DNA of 16,563 bases, from contig JAISOO010000006.1 of NCBI GenBank assembly GCA_031275595.1, forward strand, positions 1 to 16,563. The letters run 5' to 3'. The first letter of the stretch is position 1; the number at the start of each line of letters is the position of its first letter. Below the pieces are notes generated by a model. It searched no databases. It was not told the DNA's origin and was given only the letters and a program-made list of their open reading frames with translations. This document shows positions 14,466 to 16,563 of the stretch, in pieces. The stretch is from Spirochaetaceae bacterium. Lineage in GTDB: Bacteria; Spirochaetota; Spirochaetia; Treponematales; Breznakiellaceae. The translations under genes and the position numbers were made by a program.

Positions 14466-16563
14466 CGGAATGTTTACCGGTATAGGCTATGACCAGGGTC
14501 GTGATGTCATCGGACTGTTCGGCCCCCCGCGCAAACAGGGCAAGCTCCTGCCGCATGGCCCCGTCAAATTTCTCGGGCGGCAAATCGCGGAAGGTATTTG
14601 CCCTTTCCAAAAGACGGCCGTTGCCGAATTGTTCCCCCTCCCTGTTCATGGCCTCATTCACCCCGTCGGTATACAGGTAGAGTTTGTCCCCGGCCCGGAG
14701 GTCCAGGGCACAGCTCTGATACCGGGAATCCTCGAACATACCCAGGGGCACCCCCTTTTCCAGTTTCATAAACCGGTAGGGTTCCCCGGAAAGGGAAATG
14801 AGGGGGGGATTGTGGCCGCTGTTGGCATAGGTCATTTTTCCGGTAAGTAAATCCAGGATGCAGAGAAAGACCGTAACAAACATACCCTGGGGATTGTCCT
14901 CGTAAAGGAGTTTGTTTACCGTCTCCAGGGTTTCCGCGGGATCGACGCAGCTCAAGAGGTGGATCTTGAGCAGGGTCTTGGCAATCACCATAAACAGGGC
15001 CGCGGGGATGCCCTTGCCGCTGACATCGGCAATGACACAGGTGATGTGGGTCTCCTCCCGGTCCAGGTAAAAAAAGTCGTAAAAATCCCCGCCTACCTCC
15101 TTCGCCGGGGTCATTTTCGCGTAGAGGGCCAGTTCCCTGCGTGCCGAGAACCGGGGAAAGATCCGGGGCAGCATACTGTTCTGAATGTCCGCCGCGGCGG
15201 TCAATTCGCCGTTGATCCGCTCCTTTTCACCGTTGATTGTTTTGATGTCCCGGATCATCTGGTTGAAGGTTCCCGCCAGGACCCCAATCTCATCATGGGA
15301 GTTATCCTCAAGCTGGTAATTCAAGTCGCCGGCGCTGATAATCTCCGCCCCTTTACAGAGCCTGACGATGGGATTGGTGAGGCTTCGGGATAAACGGAGG
15401 GCAACGGAGAGGGCAATCCCCGCGGTCAGGATTATCACGGCGGCTATGAGGAGGAGGATCACCAAAAAACTTTGGTTAATCTTCTCCGCCACCTCCCCGG
15501 TGAGGCCGATAATATCCTGCCGTATGGAGCGGGCCGGGGCGGTAACTTCCTCAACGGTCATCACGATCCCCATGCTAAAATTGATGGTCGAGAGGGGGCT
15601 GTAGGCGGCAAATACCTCCTCCCCGGAAATTTGCAGCGCCATGAGGCCTTCCTGCTTATCGATCATCCGTTTCGCGAGCTCCCGCAATTCCGGATTGTCG
15701 CTGTGCAGGTAATCTTCGCCGATGGTCCGGTCCGAATCGCTTTCGCGGAGCGCCTTTTCCCGGGGGCCGATAATCACCCGGCCCTTGTCATCAAGCAGGA
15801 AGCCGTAACCGGTTTTGCCGATTTGACTTGAGTTGATAGCCCGCTCCACCTCGGTTAAAAGGGCGCCGCTGCCGGCTACGCCCTTCAAGACCCGGGTCCC
15901 CGAGGATTCATCGTAAAAGGGCATGGCGCAGGAGATACCGGCCCCCCGGCCCAGGGCGTCTATAAAAACATCGGACCAAAAGAGGCCGTCCTTTCCCTTG
16001 GCCCCCACATACCAGTCGCGGCTTGTAACATCGAAATCGGTCTTGTTTACCACGAAAGAACCCCTGCCCGCCACGATGACATAGCCGGACTCCCCGCCTA
16101 TATAACATTCGGTCAGACCGTCCACCACCACAACCTGCCGCAGAATATCGGAAACATTGGCCGCCATAAGAACCTCCTCCCGAATGGAGGAGAGGGACAC
16201 CCCCGGCGCGGTCATCAAATAGGGGGTCAAGGTTCCCTCCTGGCCGGGCCGCAAATAATCTATGGGTTTGGGCCGGTACAGCTCTTTATGGGTATAGATG
16301 TGACCGGCAATTTCCGCCACCATCAAGGTTTGATTTTCCATGATACGGAACTTTTCGTTCACCAAGGACGCTTTGTCCCGGGCGAAATTTATCATCTGCT
16401 GCCGCAGCTGGGTTTCCAGGGCCTTTTGGCTTTCCCCGGCCGCTACCTCGCCCAGGGTATCGCTGTGGGAAAGGGTCGTCCCCCGGATATTAAAAATACT
16501 CACCAGGGCCGCAAGGCTCAACAGGAGAAGGGAGCCCAGGGAAGTTGACAGAATGACGATTAA
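14446..16563 (-). CDS. Membrane sensor with HAMP and SpoIIE-type PP2C phosphatase domain (5' end outside window)
   Basis: The frame is open to the window edge and its first visible part is a hydrophobic span (LIVILSTSLGSLLLLSLAAL), so the start lies outside. Numbered from the TTG codon at 16521, residues about 20-345 form an extracytoplasmic sensor resembling dCache domains (FDVTSRDWY at 163-171, GYGFLLDDKG at 238-247). The second membrane span is about 351-376 and HAMP about 377-429. The PP2C/SpoIIE domain (about 464-680) has the metal-binding motifs EVGGDFYD, DVSGKG, SGHNPP, TDGVNEAMN and SDDITTLV. It should dephosphorylate a STAS-type antagonist in response to an outside signal, opposing the overlapping kinase. 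The ligand is unknown. Confidence 0.93.
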   Translation of the reverse strand, partial: LIVILSTSLGSLLLLSLAALVSIFNIRGTTLSHSDTLGEVAAGESQKALETQLRQQMINFARDKASLVNEKFRIMENQTLMVAEIAGHIYTHKELYRPKPIDYLRPGQEGTLTPYLMTAPGVSLSSIREEVLMAANVSDILRQVVVVDGLTECYIGGESGYVIVAGRGSFVVNKTDFDVTSRDWYVGAKGKDGLFWSDVFIDALGRGAGISCAMPFYDESSGTRVLKGVAGSGALLTEVERAINSSQIGKTGYGFLLDDKGRVIIGPREKALRESDSDRTIGEDYLHSDNPELRELAKRMIDKQEGLMALQISGEEVFAAYSPLSTINFSMGIVMTVEEVTAPARSIRQDIIGLTGEVAEKINQSFLVILLLIAAVIILTAGIALSVALRLSRSLTNPIVRLCKGAEIISAGDLNYQLEDNSHDEIGVLAGTFNQMIRDIKTINGEKERINGELTAAADIQNSMLPRIFPRFSARRELALYAKMTPAKEVGGDFYDFFYLDREETHITCVIADVSGKGIPAALFMVIAKTLLKIHLLSCVDPAETLETVNKLLYEDNPQGMFVTVFLCILDLLTGKMTYANSGHNPPLISLSGEPYRFMKLEKGVPLGMFEDSRYQSCALDLRAGDKLYLYTDGVNEAMNREGEQFGNGRLLERANTFRDLPPEKFDGAMRQELALFARGAEQSDDITTLVIAYTGKHSDDPANP

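Overview
The window looks like the chromosome of a spirochaete close to Treponema, with moderately high GC. The evidence is the gene order tRNA-Thr, rpmG, tRNA-Trp, secE, nusG, rplK, rplA, rplJ, rplL, rpoB, rpoC, together with the protein sequences. RpoB carries Asn where Escherichia coli has Ser531, a residue tied to natural rifampicin resistance in spirochaetes. The hairpin-rich spacers suggest a free-living or gut treponeme rather than the compact T. pallidum. That species-level guess is inference.

Layout. Positions 1-518 hold no gene. They are packed with inverted repeats, including two copies of a structured repeat. From 12466 down to 519 the minus strand carries one long transcription and translation cluster. 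A clear sigma70 promoter (12496-12524) precedes tRNA-Thr(GGU), rpmG, tRNA-Trp(CCA), secE, nusG, rplK-rplA (4-bp overlap), rplJ, rplL, rpoB and rpoC. Tight spacing and shared strand argue for co-transcription, with stem-loops between nusG/rplK, rplJ/rplL and rplL/rpoB as likely control or processing points. The plus strand then carries deoD (purine nucleoside phosphorylase, 12970-13674) and tRNA-Leu(CAG) with its own promoter and terminator. The right end is a minus-strand pair: a membrane sensor with a SpoIIE-type PP2C phosphatase (runs off the window) overlapping an RsbW-like ATP-binding anti-sigma kinase. This is a typical partner-switching module.

Most notable signal. tRNA-Trp and tRNA-Leu are unrelated genes on opposite strands. 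Each is followed by a copy of the same compact element. Both copies share a 21-nt core that differs at one base, and three helices (P1, P2, P3) whose sequences differ between the copies while pairing is kept. Each copy is bounded by an inverted copy of its own tRNA T-arm on the near side and by a direct copy of its own tRNA 3' end on the far side. This looks like a structured, possibly mobile, tRNA-3'-end-targeting element. I cannot name it from sequence alone. A second pair of structured repeats with compensatory changes lies at 35-116 and 154-265, downstream of rpoC.

Limits. No searches, folding or alignments were run. Pairings were read by eye, and named protein families rest on recognisable motifs and gene order.
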